A stretch of 64,000 nucleotides of DNA from Ensifer sesbaniae (GCF_013283665.1 NZ_JABEKU010000001.1:3107137-3171136), one strand, 5' to 3'; positions 7,702 to 16,762 are shown, counted from the stretch's first letter. Made by a program: numbers and translations. Notes: generated by a model from the sequence alone, not told the origin.

Positions 7702-8242
7702 GCAGCGAGGCGCAGTAAAGCAGATTTTTCATTTGTCACAACGGAAAATTGTCAGATACCGATTCTTTCAGTGACTATTTCGCAAGGATTGTTTTGCCGA
7801 TAGCTGCAGACCATCGGACGATTTTGCATGCTCTGCAGGTCTAGAACATGGGATTTGTCACCGGAGCGGCCACCCAGTGAACAATACCGGAACGTGACGT
7901 TTGCGAATGCGCCATAGTCGATTGGCTCTACTCGGCATTCGCAACAACGGCACGCTGGTTATTGTCGAATTTCACGACATCGGCGGATTACATTTAGGCG
8001 AAGATCGCCGTCGCGGCCTCGTGGAGCCGATGCAACGCTTGCCAATCACGTTGCCCGCAATCGGCTCGATGGCCGGCGCGGTCCGAGTTCCCCCGCCGCC
8101 GCTCCGATAGGCCCGACAGGTAGCGTTCCAGCGCGCCCATGCTCACCATCGGTTGGCCATCATTTCCGGTCCAAGCGATTCGCGCGCACGAACGCCGCCG
8201 CCGGCGAACCGCCGGTCTTGGCAATTCACCACTGCGCGGCCG
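7702..8242. other. intergenic stretch with no supported gene
   Basis: About 540 bp between the transpeptidase and the YbaK gene. Short ORFs exist on both strands (for example 7901-8110 and 7994-8224), but none has a ribosome site, a domain or believable amino-acid composition. No hairpin, tRNA or known repeat was found. It should contain the promoter of the leftward transpeptidase-ompA operon near 7690-7800, although I cannot pick a convincing -35/-10 pair. It may be decayed coding sequence. Confidence 0.5.
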
Positions 8243-8713
8243 TTACGCCGGGTGGCTGAAGCGAGCGATCTGCGCACCCTTCATCAGGTTGCGGAAGTTC
8301 GACCCGCTCATGTGCACCAGCGTCTTGTGGTCGCCGCCCTCGAAGTAGACGTCGTTTACGTCGCCCAGACTTTCGTCGAGCAACACCGGCACGTCATAGG
8401 CCGAACCGATGGGCGGCACCGCGCCGATATCGCAATCGGCGAAGAGGTTGCAGACCTCCTCCTCCGAAGCGAGACCGAGGCGCCGGTCCATCACGTCCTG
8501 CAAGGTGGAGAGTTCAACCCGGTGCGTGCTCGGCACAACGGCGAGCACGTAGCCCATCTCGTGGTGGACGACCACGGATTTGGCAAGCCTGTTGCCGGGT
8601 ACATGCGCCGCTCTCGCAGTCTGGCTGGTGGTGGAAGTACGATGATGGGCGACGGTGTCATAGGCAACACCCGCATCATCGATATAGTCTTGAAGTTTTC
8701 TGGCGATCGTCAT
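8243..8713 (-). CDS. YbaK/ProX-type aminoacyl-tRNA deacylase
   Basis: A 156-residue protein with the YbaK fold, which in trans removes wrong amino acids from tRNA. Family features visible are the early HHRTSTTSQTARAAHVP stretch, LAKSVVVHHEMGYVLAVVPSTHRVEL in the middle, and the IGAVPPIG turn near residue 100. The start at 8713 has an AAGGGG ribosome site; a longer reading to 8926 is antisense to the epimerase. The late GGDHKTLVHMSGSNFRNLM segment is typical of the rhizobial branch. It stands alone, downstream of the glycan island. Confidence 0.88.
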   Translation of the reverse strand: MTIARKLQDYIDDAGVAYDTVAHHRTSTTSQTARAAHVPGNRLAKSVVVHHEMGYVLAVVPSTHRVELSTLQDVMDRRLGLASEEEVCNLFADCDIGAVPPIGSAYDVPVLLDESLGDVNDVYFEGGDHKTLVHMSGSNFRNLMKGAQIARFSHPA

Positions 8714-8801
8714 CGTCGACACCCCTTCTCTCTCGTGGTGGCGCGGAAAGGTCATTGTCCACCCATCCACCATGAAGTCAACGATGGTCAGCGTGCGGCA
8801 G

Positions 8802-9347
8802 TCAGCGCTCAGCCTTGAGCATGGAGAAAGCCTGATCGCGCGCCGACATCTGCGCGACCGGCAAAGGCCAGGCGATCCCCAGCCTTGGATCCAGGGCATT
8901 GAGGCCGCCTTCGGCCTGCGGCGCATAGGGCTTGTCGTGCAGGTAGATCAACTCGCAGTCGGCGCAAAGCGTCTGGAACCCATGCGCGAAACCACCGGGG
9001 ATCATCATCGATCTCCCGTTTTCCGCGCTCAGCACCTCGCCATGCCATTGGAGGTAGGTCGGGGAGTCCGGCCGCATGTCGACGGCAACATCGAAGATCG
9101 TGCCGGCAAGACAAGAGACAAACTTCGTCTCGTCGTGCGGCGCCCGCTGGAAATGCATGCCGCGAACCGTGCCTGCCGCCCGCGTCAATGTGTGATTGAT
9201 CTGCGCGATCGAACCCTCTGCGCCAAAATCGGCAAGTTCCTCGCGGCAGAAGAAGCGCGAAAAGAAGCCGCGATCATCGCCAAAGCGCTGACGTTCGACG
9301 ACAATGAGACCCGCGAGGGGTGTGGGAACTCGGTTGAAGCGCGACAT
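8802..9347 (-). CDS. dTDP-4-dehydrorhamnose 3,5-epimerase-like sugar epimerase
   Basis: A 181-residue RmlC-fold protein. The catalytic region RGMHFQRAPHDETK, with His65 and Lys75, matches RmlC. GDDRGFFSRFF near residue 24 and IPGGFAHGF near 114-122 are also family motifs. No rmlA, rmlB or rmlD is in the window. CDP-glucose genes rfbF and rfbG lie 8 kb away instead, so the natural substrate may be a CDP-4-keto-6-deoxyhexose. It is transcribed away from the CmcI-like gene, with 189 bp between them that should hold both promoters. Confidence 0.88.
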   Translation of the reverse strand: MSRFNRVPTPLAGLIVVERQRFGDDRGFFSRFFCREELADFGAEGSIAQINHTLTRAAGTVRGMHFQRAPHDETKFVSCLAGTIFDVAVDMRPDSPTYLQWHGEVLSAENGRSMMIPGGFAHGFQTLCADCELIYLHDKPYAPQAEGGLNALDPRLGIAWPLPVAQMSARDQAFSMLKAER

Positions 9348-9536
9348 TTGAAACTTCCACGAGCGAGCGAGACGCCCTCTCTTTTCCCCCTTAAGAAACC
9401 GGCCTTGACCGTATTTGCAATTGCCGACATGAAAGCGTTCACAGGAAAGCGATTACGAATCGACGAGGCTGCCAGATCGCGAATCGCGACCTCCGGCATA
9501 TTGGTGGATTGTATCCGAAAAAGGGCATCAGCAGTT

Positions 9537-10289
9537 ATGGCAGTAGCAGACGATCGTCTCGCATTCGAGGCTCACAAGAAGGAAATGGCGCTCGCGCTCG
9601 GCAAGGACGACGCCGCCTTTCGCCAGTCTCTCGACACGCTGGTGACGCTCGACAAATATGACTATTCCTACCTCTGGTCGTTCATGGGCGTGCCGATCAT
9701 CCAGATGCCGGCCGATGTCATGGCAACCCAGGAGGTCATCTGGAACACCAAGCCGGACGTCATCATCGAAACGGGCGTCGCCCGTGGCGGATCGGTGATC
9801 TTCATGGCCGCGATGCTGCAACTGATCGGCAAGGGCAGGGTCATCGGCGTCGACATCGACATCCGCGCCCACAATCGCGACTCGATCGAAAAGCACCCGA
9901 TGTCCTCGCGTATCACGCTGATCGAGGGCCCGTCGACGACGGCCGAAACGCTGGCGAAGGTGAAGGCCGAAATCCCGGAGGGCGCCTCGGTCATGGTGGT
10001 GCTCGACAGCGACCACAGCCGCGACCACGTGCTGGACGAATTGCGCGCCTACGGCCCGCTCGTCACCGAAGGCCAGTACATGGTGGTGGCGGATACGGTT
10101 CTCGGCTGGGCCGACGCATCGCAGACCCCCACCAAGCGCTCAAAAATCTGGCGCGCCGGCGACGAGCCCTACGCGGCGCTCACGGCTTACATGGAAGAGA
10201 CGACCCGCTTTGAGGCCGACGAGGCATTGAACGGCAAGCTCGTGCTTTCAAGCTCGCCGCGCGGCTATCTGAAATGCGTCAGCGCCTGA
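9537..10289 (+). CDS. cephalosporin-hydroxylase-family (CmcI-like) methyltransferase-fold protein
   Basis: A 250-residue protein of the CmcI/RhlB family, a SAM-dependent methyltransferase fold. Motif I is IETGVARGGSVIFMA, followed by the acidic strand VIGVDIDIR and then VMVVLDSDHSRDHVLDEL. In glycan clusters such proteins often methylate sugars or attached groups; hydroxylase activity is not implied. The ATG at 9537 is chosen because everything upstream in this frame is antisense to the epimerase. It precedes the WbqC gene by 58 bp and may be the first gene of that rightward operon. Confidence 0.82.
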   Translation: MAVADDRLAFEAHKKEMALALGKDDAAFRQSLDTLVTLDKYDYSYLWSFMGVPIIQMPADVMATQEVIWNTKPDVIIETGVARGGSVIFMAAMLQLIGKGRVIGVDIDIRAHNRDSIEKHPMSSRITLIEGPSTTAETLAKVKAEIPEGASVMVVLDSDHSRDHVLDELRAYGPLVTEGQYMVVADTVLGWADASQTPTKRSKIWRAGDEPYAALTAYMEETTRFEADEALNGKLVLSSSPRGYLKCVSA

Positions 10290-10347
10290 CGCCGGCAACC
10301 AGGGCCAAGGAAACTATCCCCACGGCAAGGTAACGAACGAACAGCTT

Positions 10348-11061
10348 ATGGACCGCACCATCGTTGTCTCGCAATCTATGTATTTCCCTTGGGTTGGACT
10401 GCTCGAACAGGTCCGCCTGGCGGATGTCTTTGTGCACTACGACGACGTTCAGTTTGCCCGGGGCTTCTTTAACAGGGTGCAGGTGAAGACCAGCGGCGGC
10501 CGGAATTGGATCACGGTTCCGTTGCGGGATCATCACCAGGGCGACCTGATCGACGAGGTCGTCATCGATGACCGCGAAGACTGGCGAAGCAAGCACCGAA
10601 AGGTCCTGCAGCACGCCTACCAGAAGGCCCCATTCCGCGACGACATGCTGAAGATCGTGGACAAGGTCTTTAATCGGAATGCGCCGACATTGGCCGAGCT
10701 TGCCCGTCATTCGATCCTCGAGCTCGTGCGCTATTTCGATCTCCCGGCCCCGGAGTTCTTGAACGCGCGCGCGCTCGGCATCGGCGGCTCGGGTAGCCAG
10801 CGGCTTTACGATATCGTCACCCGGCTCGACGGCAGCATCTACGTCACGGGCCACGGGGCAAAAAACTATCTCGACCACGAACTCTTCGAGCGCAACGGCA
10901 TCAACGTGCGCTACATGAGCTACGAGCTCACCCCCTATCCGCAACTCTATGGCGAATTCACCCCTTATGTTACCGGCCTGGATCTTGTTGCCAATTGTGG
11001 GCCGGAAGGTGCAAGTGTCGTGCGGTCGGGAGCGATCGATTGGAAGGAATTTACGCAATGA
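10348..11061 (+). CDS. WbqC-family protein
   Basis: A 237-residue WbqC-like protein. The opening SQSMYFPWVGLLEQVRLADVFVHYDDVQFARGFFNRVQVKT is diagnostic of the family. Members occur in O-antigen and glycoconjugate clusters and have been proposed to act on amino-sugar acylation or related transfer; the reaction is not settled. The stop codon overlaps the next gene's start by 4 bp, opening a chain of coupled genes that runs to 14354. The ribosome site before 10348 is weak. Confidence 0.85.
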   Translation: MDRTIVVSQSMYFPWVGLLEQVRLADVFVHYDDVQFARGFFNRVQVKTSGGRNWITVPLRDHHQGDLIDEVVIDDREDWRSKHRKVLQHAYQKAPFRDDMLKIVDKVFNRNAPTLAELARHSILELVRYFDLPAPEFLNARALGIGGSGSQRLYDIVTRLDGSIYVTGHGAKNYLDHELFERNGINVRYMSYELTPYPQLYGEFTPYVTGLDLVANCGPEGASVVRSGAIDWKEFTQ

Positions 11062-11783
11062 CCTCCGAGAACCTGGATGCCGTCGCATCGGAATACCTTC
11101 CGAATGCGCCGACCGCCATTGAAAACGACCTGATCCTCAACTGGTATCCGCAGCGTGTGGTCAAGCGCTTCGGGTCCTGCCATTCATTGCTGGACCTTGG
11201 CATCGGTCACGGCTACACCCCGCATCTCTTCAACGCGGTTTGCGAGCGTCATGTGATCGTCGAAGGATCGCAGCTGGTGATCGACCTCTTCAAGGAGAAG
11301 AGCCCCGATTTCGCCGGCGAAATCGTTTTCTCCTATTTCGAGAACTTCGACACCGACGAGCGCTTCGACGTCATCGTGATGGGCTTCATCCTCGAGCACG
11401 TGGACGATCCCGGCTATGTGCTGGATCGCTTCAAGCGCTTCCTCAAGCCCGGCGGCCGGCTCTTTGCTGCCGTGCCGAATGCAAAATCCCTGAACCGCCG
11501 GCTCGGCCTGGAGCTCGGCAAGATCGATGACATCTATAGCCTGAACGCCAACGATCTCGCCCTTGGACACAAGCGCCAATACTGCCGCGACACGTTCCGC
11601 AGCGAGTTGCAAAACCATGGGTTCCGGGTCGTGCATGAGGAAGGCATCTACCTGAAACCGCTGCCGCTGCCGGTGCTACAGACGCTGCCCGATTTCCAGG
11701 CCAATTTGCAGGCCATGCTGCAGGTCGGCATCGAATTCCCGGATCTGTGCGTCGGCCTTTTGATGGAAGCCGAGCCGACATGA
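11058..11783 (+). CDS. class I SAM-dependent methyltransferase
   Basis: A 241-residue methyltransferase. Motif I is LLDLGIGHGYTPHLF (about 43-57). A motif II-like acidic strand is VIVEGSQLVIDLF, then DVIVMGFILEHVDDPGYVLDRF and the FLKPGGRLFAAVPNAKSLNRR segment typical of the Methyltransf_11/23 group. The start at 11058 is set by an ATGA overlap with wbqC, and the end overlaps the next gene in the same way. The acceptor is unknown; a sugar or sugar-linked small group is the contextual guess. Confidence 0.88.
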   Translation: MTSENLDAVASEYLPNAPTAIENDLILNWYPQRVVKRFGSCHSLLDLGIGHGYTPHLFNAVCERHVIVEGSQLVIDLFKEKSPDFAGEIVFSYFENFDTDERFDVIVMGFILEHVDDPGYVLDRFKRFLKPGGRLFAAVPNAKSLNRRLGLELGKIDDIYSLNANDLALGHKRQYCRDTFRSELQNHGFRVVHEEGIYLKPLPLPVLQTLPDFQANLQAMLQVGIEFPDLCVGLLMEAEPT

Positions 11784-12652
11784 AGAAGGCGGCCGTCATC
11801 GGCGCACGATCGATGCTTGGGAGTCATGTGGTTGCACAGCTTCGAGCGTGCGGCATTGAAACGCTGAGCGTCGGGCGCTCGTCCGAGGACGATCTCTTCT
11901 TTGACCTGGAAGGCGCTCTCGCCGGCACCTCCGGCGCGTCCGCCGATATCGTCTTCCATTGCGCCTCGAGCTTTGGCGACGACAGCGATGCCGGCCTGAG
12001 GCAGAACTACGCAACGAACACCACGAGCTCCCTGGGCGTTGCCGAACTCGTCCTTCGGCTGAATGCAAGAGCCTTGGTCTATGCCGGCTCAATCTGGTCC
12101 TATGAAAACCTGAACCGAGACCGGTTCACATCCTATGGGCTCACCAAAGCTCTGGCCGAGCAGCTGTTGAGCTGGCAGTTGCAAAAGCAGGGCAAGCTCT
12201 TCTGCAGCCTTCGACTGTCACAACTGTACGATACCGAAGGGCGATGCTGCGCCCATCAGCCGTGGTTCGGCCGGATCATCGCCTACGCCTCTCGTGGTGC
12301 GACCATTCGGATGCCGGATTCGCGGGGTTCTCAAAACTTCCTCCATGTACGCGATGCCGCAGATCTGATGATACGTGCGGCGCAAAAAGGGCTGTCGGGT
12401 GTCCATGCGGCAGTTCACCCCGATCCCTTGAGCTACCGTGATATCGCCGATATCGCTTACGACGTGTTCGGTCGTGGCGGAGCGGTCGAAGTCGCACCGG
12501 AAAAGACGTCCTTCCGGCCTGTTGACACCCCCGCAGCGGAGGGGACGCTGACGACGTTGGGGAAGCTCTCCTTGGCCACAATGCACGAAGGCATCAGCGG
12601 CATCCGGGATGCCGGTACGGCCAGCGCCTTCGGACCAATGGACGTGAAATGA
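11780..12652 (+). CDS. NAD(P)-dependent sugar epimerase/reductase (extended SDR)
   Basis: A 290-residue extended SDR. The nucleotide-binding loop is AAVIGARSMLGSHV (residues 4-17), a GxxxxxG variant. The catalytic YxxxK is SYGLTKA, with Tyr119 and Lys123. FLHVRDAADLMIRAA is the usual C-terminal SDR motif. It is probably a nucleotide-sugar 4-ketoreductase or epimerase acting with the CDP-sugar genes downstream. ATGA overlaps join it on both sides, to the methyltransferase and to the ATP-grasp gene. Confidence 0.85.
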   Translation: MKKAAVIGARSMLGSHVVAQLRACGIETLSVGRSSEDDLFFDLEGALAGTSGASADIVFHCASSFGDDSDAGLRQNYATNTTSSLGVAELVLRLNARALVYAGSIWSYENLNRDRFTSYGLTKALAEQLLSWQLQKQGKLFCSLRLSQLYDTEGRCCAHQPWFGRIIAYASRGATIRMPDSRGSQNFLHVRDAADLMIRAAQKGLSGVHAAVHPDPLSYRDIADIAYDVFGRGGAVEVAPEKTSFRPVDTPAAEGTLTTLGKLSLATMHEGISGIRDAGTASAFGPMDVK

Positions 12653-13647
12653 TGGACAAAGCCGACAAGCAGCCGCAACGGACGATCACGGTTGTCGTAA
12701 CGGCAGTCGGCGCGATCATCGGCCAAGGGATCGCCGCATCGCTGCGAAAGCTGGATACCCCGATCCGCATCGTCGGCGTCGATCGGGACGCCGATGGCAT
12801 CGGCCGGCATTGGTGCGACCATTTCGTCGCCAAGCCGGCCTGCGACGAGGCCTCACCGGAGTATCTCGATTTCTGGCTGGATCTGCTGCAGCGCGAAGAC
12901 GTCGCGGTGGTGCTGCCTGGCCTGGAGCACGATGTTCTGTTTTTCAACGAACACCGCGCCGTGTTCGACACGATAGCGACGCGGATAGCGCTGAACACGG
13001 CCCATCTGATTGCCCTCGCTCAGGACAAATGGGACATGGGCACGGCCCTGTTGCAGGCCGGACTTCCGGCAATCCCGAGTACGCTCAACCGGAACCTTGC
13101 CGACTGCGAACGCGAACTGGGCCCCTTGCCGTTGCTCTTGAAGCCCCGCCGCGGAAATGGCTCACGAGGCATCGTGCTGCTTCGTGACAAGGCGGATTTC
13201 GACTACTGGACGCACAAGAGCGCCGACGATTTCCTCATTCAAAAACGTGTCGGCACGGACGATCAAGAATACACCGTCGGTGCATTTGGCCTCGGCGACG
13301 GCACGATGCTGCCGCCGATCATCTTCCGTCGGAGATTGTCGGTCGCCGGCAACACGCAATATGCCGAGGTCGTCGATGCTCCCGTCATCACGAAAGCGGT
13401 TCAGCAGCTTGCCGAACACTTCAAGCCGCTTGGGCCGACGAACTATCAGTTCCGGCTAGAGGGCACGACCCCCTATCTGCTCGAAATCAATCCCCGCTTC
13501 TCGAGCAGTACGTCACTGCGCGCAGCCTTCGGCTACAACGAGGCGGCGATGGCCCTCGACTATTACGCATACGGGAAAAAACCCGAGGCACCGGAGATCA
13601 AAACGGGCCGTGCCTGGCGCTACTCAGAAGATCTGGTCGTCCTATGA
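12649..13647 (+). CDS. ATP-grasp ligase
   Basis: A 332-residue ATP-grasp protein of the carbamoyl-phosphate-synthase-like type. A Rossmann-like N-terminal part (TAVGAIIGQGIAASL) precedes the grasp fold. ATP-binding features are LLLKPRRGNGSRGI near residue 165 and the metal-binding end motif LEINPRFSSST near 280. Such enzymes join a carboxylate to an amine or similar group. In this setting it could attach an amino acid or acyl group to an aminosugar made by the DegT protein, which is inference. It overlaps its neighbours by 4 bp at both ends. Confidence 0.85.
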   Translation: MMDKADKQPQRTITVVVTAVGAIIGQGIAASLRKLDTPIRIVGVDRDADGIGRHWCDHFVAKPACDEASPEYLDFWLDLLQREDVAVVLPGLEHDVLFFNEHRAVFDTIATRIALNTAHLIALAQDKWDMGTALLQAGLPAIPSTLNRNLADCERELGPLPLLLKPRRGNGSRGIVLLRDKADFDYWTHKSADDFLIQKRVGTDDQEYTVGAFGLGDGTMLPPIIFRRRLSVAGNTQYAEVVDAPVITKAVQQLAEHFKPLGPTNYQFRLEGTTPYLLEINPRFSSSTSLRAAFGYNEAAMALDYYAYGKKPEAPEIKTGRAWRYSEDLVVL

Positions 13648-14354
13648 TCGCCATCATTTCCGACATTCACGGCAACCTTCCTGCCCTGCAGGCAGTACTC
13701 GCACGCATCGACGAACTCGGCTGCAGCTCAGTGCTTTCGCTTGGTGACGTCGTCGGATACTACGCCCAACCGGGCGAGTGCATCGACGCGCTGAAAGCAC
13801 GCGGCATTGTGAACATCATGGGCAATCACGACCATTACATCGTCAGCGGCGAAGGCTGCCCGCGATCGAAGATGGTCAACGACATCATCGAGTACCAGAG
13901 AGGCGTCATCTCGGCCGATCAACGCGCCTGGCTCGGCGGATCGCGATCCTATGTCATCGACGGATCGACCTACTTCGTCCACGGCAGTTGGCAGGATCCG
14001 ATAGACGAATATCTCTACAAGATCTCGGAAGCGCAGTTCCCCGACGGGTGCGAACGGCTGTTCGCCGGGCATACCCATGTGCAGGTCCGTCTGGAGATCG
14101 GAAGCAAGTCTTTCTGCAATCCCGGCTCGGTCGGGCAGCCGCGCGACGGCGACCCGCGCGCCGCTTTCGCGACGCTTTCCGAGGCAGGTATCGAGCTCCA
14201 TCGCGTCCCCTATGACATCGACCGGACTGCCCATCATATGCGGCAGGCCGGCTTCCCGGACCGCTATTACGAGAACCTCTATCTCGGCGCGCAGATCGGC
14301 GGCCGGATTGACAAGATCGTTGCTGCAGAGGCAACCAACGACCGATCGGCTTGA
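13644..14354 (+). CDS. metallophosphoesterase, YfcE/calcineurin-like
   Basis: A 236-residue calcineurin-like phosphoesterase with the full metal-site set: SDIHGN (residues 6-11), GDVVGYYAQP, MGNHDHY, a histidine in FVHGSW, and AGHTHVQ. The CNPGSVGQPRDGDPRA stretch is typical of the small YfcE/DR1281 branch, which hydrolyses phosphodiesters or nucleotides. Its place in a chain of ATGA-coupled biosynthetic genes is unusual for a housekeeping phosphatase. It may release a phosphate from a pathway intermediate. Confidence 0.88.
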   Translation: MIAIISDIHGNLPALQAVLARIDELGCSSVLSLGDVVGYYAQPGECIDALKARGIVNIMGNHDHYIVSGEGCPRSKMVNDIIEYQRGVISADQRAWLGGSRSYVIDGSTYFVHGSWQDPIDEYLYKISEAQFPDGCERLFAGHTHVQVRLEIGSKSFCNPGSVGQPRDGDPRAAFATLSEAGIELHRVPYDIDRTAHHMRQAGFPDRYYENLYLGAQIGGRIDKIVAAEATNDRSA

Positions 14355-14369
14355 GCACAGGCAGCCCAC

Positions 14370-15482
14370 ATGACGAAACCTCGCATCCTCTACACCAAGC
14401 CCTCAATCACCGAACGCGAAGTCGCCTATGCCACCGACGCAGCGGCGAACGGCTGGGGCGAGCGCTGCTACGACTACATCAACCGCTTCGAGGCCGCCTT
14501 TGCCGCCCATCTCGGCGTCACCCATGCGATCTCGACGTCAAGCTGCACCGGCGCGCTGCACATGGGCCTTGCCGCCCTCGGCGTCGGGCCGGGCGATGAA
14601 GTCATTCTCGCCGACACGAACTGGACCGCATCCGCCGCCCCGATCGTCCACCTCGGAGCAAAGCCTGTCTTTGTCGATGTGCTCCCCGACAGCTGGTGCA
14701 TCGATCCCGAGAAAGCGGCGGCGGCGATCACGCCGAAGACCAAGGCGATCATCGCCGTGCACATCTACGGCAATCTCTGCGACATGGACCGCCTGCTCGC
14801 AATCGGCGCGCGGCACGACATCCCCGTTGTCGAGGACGCAGCCGAAGCACTCGGATCGGAATGGCGCGGACGCAAGGCCGGCTCGCTCGGCGCCTTCGGT
14901 GCATTTTCGTTCCACGGCACCAAGACCGTGACGACCGGCGAAGGCGGCATGTTCGTCACCAGCGACAGCAAGCTCTACGAAAAGGTGCTGACTCTTTCCA
15001 ATCACGGCCGGGCGCGCGGACAAAAGAAGCAGTTCTGGCCGGACGAGGTCGGTTTCAAATATAAGATGTCGAACCTGCAGGCGGCCGTGGGTCTCGCCCA
15101 GATCGAACGCGTGAACGAACTGGTCGAGCGCAAGCGCGAGATCTTCTACGCCTATCAGGAACAACTCGCGGGCGTGAACGCCATTTCCATGAACCCGGAA
15201 CCGGCGGATACGAAGAACGGCTTCTGGATGCCGACGGTCGTTTTCGCGCCGGAAACCGACGTCACGCGGGAAAAACTGCAGGGTGCTTTCGCCGCCGAGA
15301 ACATCGACGCCCGCGTTTTCTTCTGGCCGCTGAGCTCGCTGCCACCCTTCGAAAGCGTGCCGGAAAACACCGTTGCCTATGACCTTCCCGGCCGGGCGAT
15401 CAATCTGCCGAGCTATCACGACATGACGGCCGAAGAGATCGGCCGGGTCGTGCAGGTGTTGCGCGACTGCGCTACCGCCTGA
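14370..15482 (+). CDS. DegT/DnrJ/EryC1-family sugar aminotransferase
   Basis: A 370-residue PLP enzyme of the perosamine-synthetase type, which converts a 4- or 3-keto nucleotide sugar to an aminosugar. The internal aldimine lysine is Lys185 in SFHGTKTVTTGEGG. STSSCTGALHMGL binds PLP phosphate, and DAAEALGS carries the PLP-ring aspartate at about 157. Substrate-side features such as NWTASAAPI are conserved in this family. It follows the phosphoesterase by 15 bp and closes the rightward operon; a convergent glycosyltransferase lies 59 bp beyond. Confidence 0.92.
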   Translation: MTKPRILYTKPSITEREVAYATDAAANGWGERCYDYINRFEAAFAAHLGVTHAISTSSCTGALHMGLAALGVGPGDEVILADTNWTASAAPIVHLGAKPVFVDVLPDSWCIDPEKAAAAITPKTKAIIAVHIYGNLCDMDRLLAIGARHDIPVVEDAAEALGSEWRGRKAGSLGAFGAFSFHGTKTVTTGEGGMFVTSDSKLYEKVLTLSNHGRARGQKKQFWPDEVGFKYKMSNLQAAVGLAQIERVNELVERKREIFYAYQEQLAGVNAISMNPEPADTKNGFWMPTVVFAPETDVTREKLQGAFAAENIDARVFFWPLSSLPPFESVPENTVAYDLPGRAINLPSYHDMTAEEIGRVVQVLRDCATA

Positions 15483-15541
15483 GTCCGAGTTTCCAAAGAA
15501 ATGTCCAAGCGCCGCTGCCATGAGCCGCGGTGATACCATCG

Positions 15542-16762
15542 CTACTTGCCTTCGCGTTGACGAAGGCGCAGGTCCTGTCGGATGACATCTCTCAACGTCC
15601 GGCCGGCGAAATGCGAACCTATGCCGAGTTTCATGAGGCCGCGCTCGATCGAAAGCCTCAGGGACGCGATCGTCCGCCGCAATGGCAACGGCCCCATCTT
15701 CCCGCCGGCGACTAGGTTCACACAGCGCCGAACCCGCGGCTTCGGGTGCGGCAGCGCGATCGGGTTCAGACCGTGTGTTACCCGATACTCGTCGAGCGCA
15801 CTCACGACGCCCGGCGGAAGCATCGCCTTGCGCGCCCAACCCGCGGCCTGGCTCATCGCCCCCCGATAGAAATCTGCGGGTTCAATTTGAGGGAATCGGC
15901 TGGACCGGCTCTGTTCCGCAGCCAGCGCATATTCACGCAAGATGCCGTTTAGGAGCACGCTGGTATCGCCCGGCATCGGTCCATATTTTAGCCACTCCCC
16001 CTGTTCCTCCAGCATCCGCCGCCGGAAGTCCGTGGTCTCTTGTGTGACGGCGCCGATCGTCAGCGCGTTGCCGTTGCTCCGCGCTTCTCCCTGTGTCACC
16101 AGCAATGGAAAGTCGATGTACACGTAGCTGTTCAACGCTTCGAGCGTTCGGAACGCGAAGGCATAGTCCGGCGATATACCCGTAAAAACAGTGCCATAGC
16201 GCTCCCGGAGAGAGGCGAGCAAATCCCGATGCGTGAAGGAATTCAGCATCCGCGGCGTGTCCTTGGGCCAATCGCCGCGCGCAAACTGCTGTAGCTTGTC
16301 CGCAGTCGCGATCTCTCGCGTGGCGACGCCCCCATGTCCACGCCGTAGGCCGCGATATCCCGGGAGTTCTCGCGCGTTCGCCGTCGCGTAGCCGACAGTT
16401 GCCGCCTTGGTCCGTTCTATCGCCGTATAGACCTCTTCAAGCGCATAGAGACGCAGCGCCATTCGATCGGTGACGACACCGACATATCGGCCTCTCGCGT
16501 GGGTAAGTGCCCACTCCCAGTGATCGACCATCGGCAAGTTAAGGTCGGGACGAATATAGCGAAAGCGAGGGTCGGACCGAAACTGATCAAGAGCAACCTG
16601 GGTGAGTTCGCTGTCAGCGGACTGCGAATTGTCCGAGACGATGAGCTCGAGGTCGGAAAAGGTCTGCTCGAGTACGCTCGCTACAGCATCGACCAGGATA
16701 TCCGGCCGATTGCGCGTCGGAATGACAACGGAAAAGACCGGGGAGGCGGAATCTTGCGTCAC
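15542..16762 (-). CDS. family 2 glycosyltransferase
   Basis: A 406-residue GT-A glycosyltransferase. The N-terminus FSVVIPTRNRPDILVDAVASV is the nucleotide-sugar-binding start, followed by DLELIVSDNSQSADS. The usual DxD is seen only as a divergent GVVTDRMAL. A basic C-terminal tail (about 340-406) may lie at the membrane. The start is a GTG at 16762, the only start-like codon before an in-frame stop upstream. It runs opposite to the rest of the island. Donor and acceptor are unknown. Confidence 0.82.
   Translation of the reverse strand: MTQDSASPVFSVVIPTRNRPDILVDAVASVLEQTFSDLELIVSDNSQSADSELTQVALDQFRSDPRFRYIRPDLNLPMVDHWEWALTHARGRYVGVVTDRMALRLYALEEVYTAIERTKAATVGYATANARELPGYRGLRRGHGGVATREIATADKLQQFARGDWPKDTPRMLNSFTHRDLLASLRERYGTVFTGISPDYAFAFRTLEALNSYVYIDFPLLVTQGEARSNGNALTIGAVTQETTDFRRRMLEEQGEWLKYGPMPGDTSVLLNGILREYALAAEQSRSSRFPQIEPADFYRGAMSQAAGWARKAMLPPGVVSALDEYRVTHGLNPIALPHPKPRVRRCVNLVAGGKMGPLPLRRTIASLRLSIERGLMKLGIGSHFAGRTLRDVIRQDLRLRQREGK

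Noticed and set aside
7994-8224. Short ORF on the minus strand in the gap before ybaK
   Set aside because: No ribosome site, no domain, Arg-rich composition typical of random GC-rich frames.
8802-9347. Assignment as rmlC of a dTDP-rhamnose pathway
   Set aside because: No rmlA, rmlB or rmlD in the window; the nearby nucleotide-sugar genes make CDP-sugars, so only the family is named.
8772-9536. N-terminal extension of the CmcI-like gene
   Set aside because: This part is antisense to the epimerase and its promoter; homology starts at the ATG at 9537.
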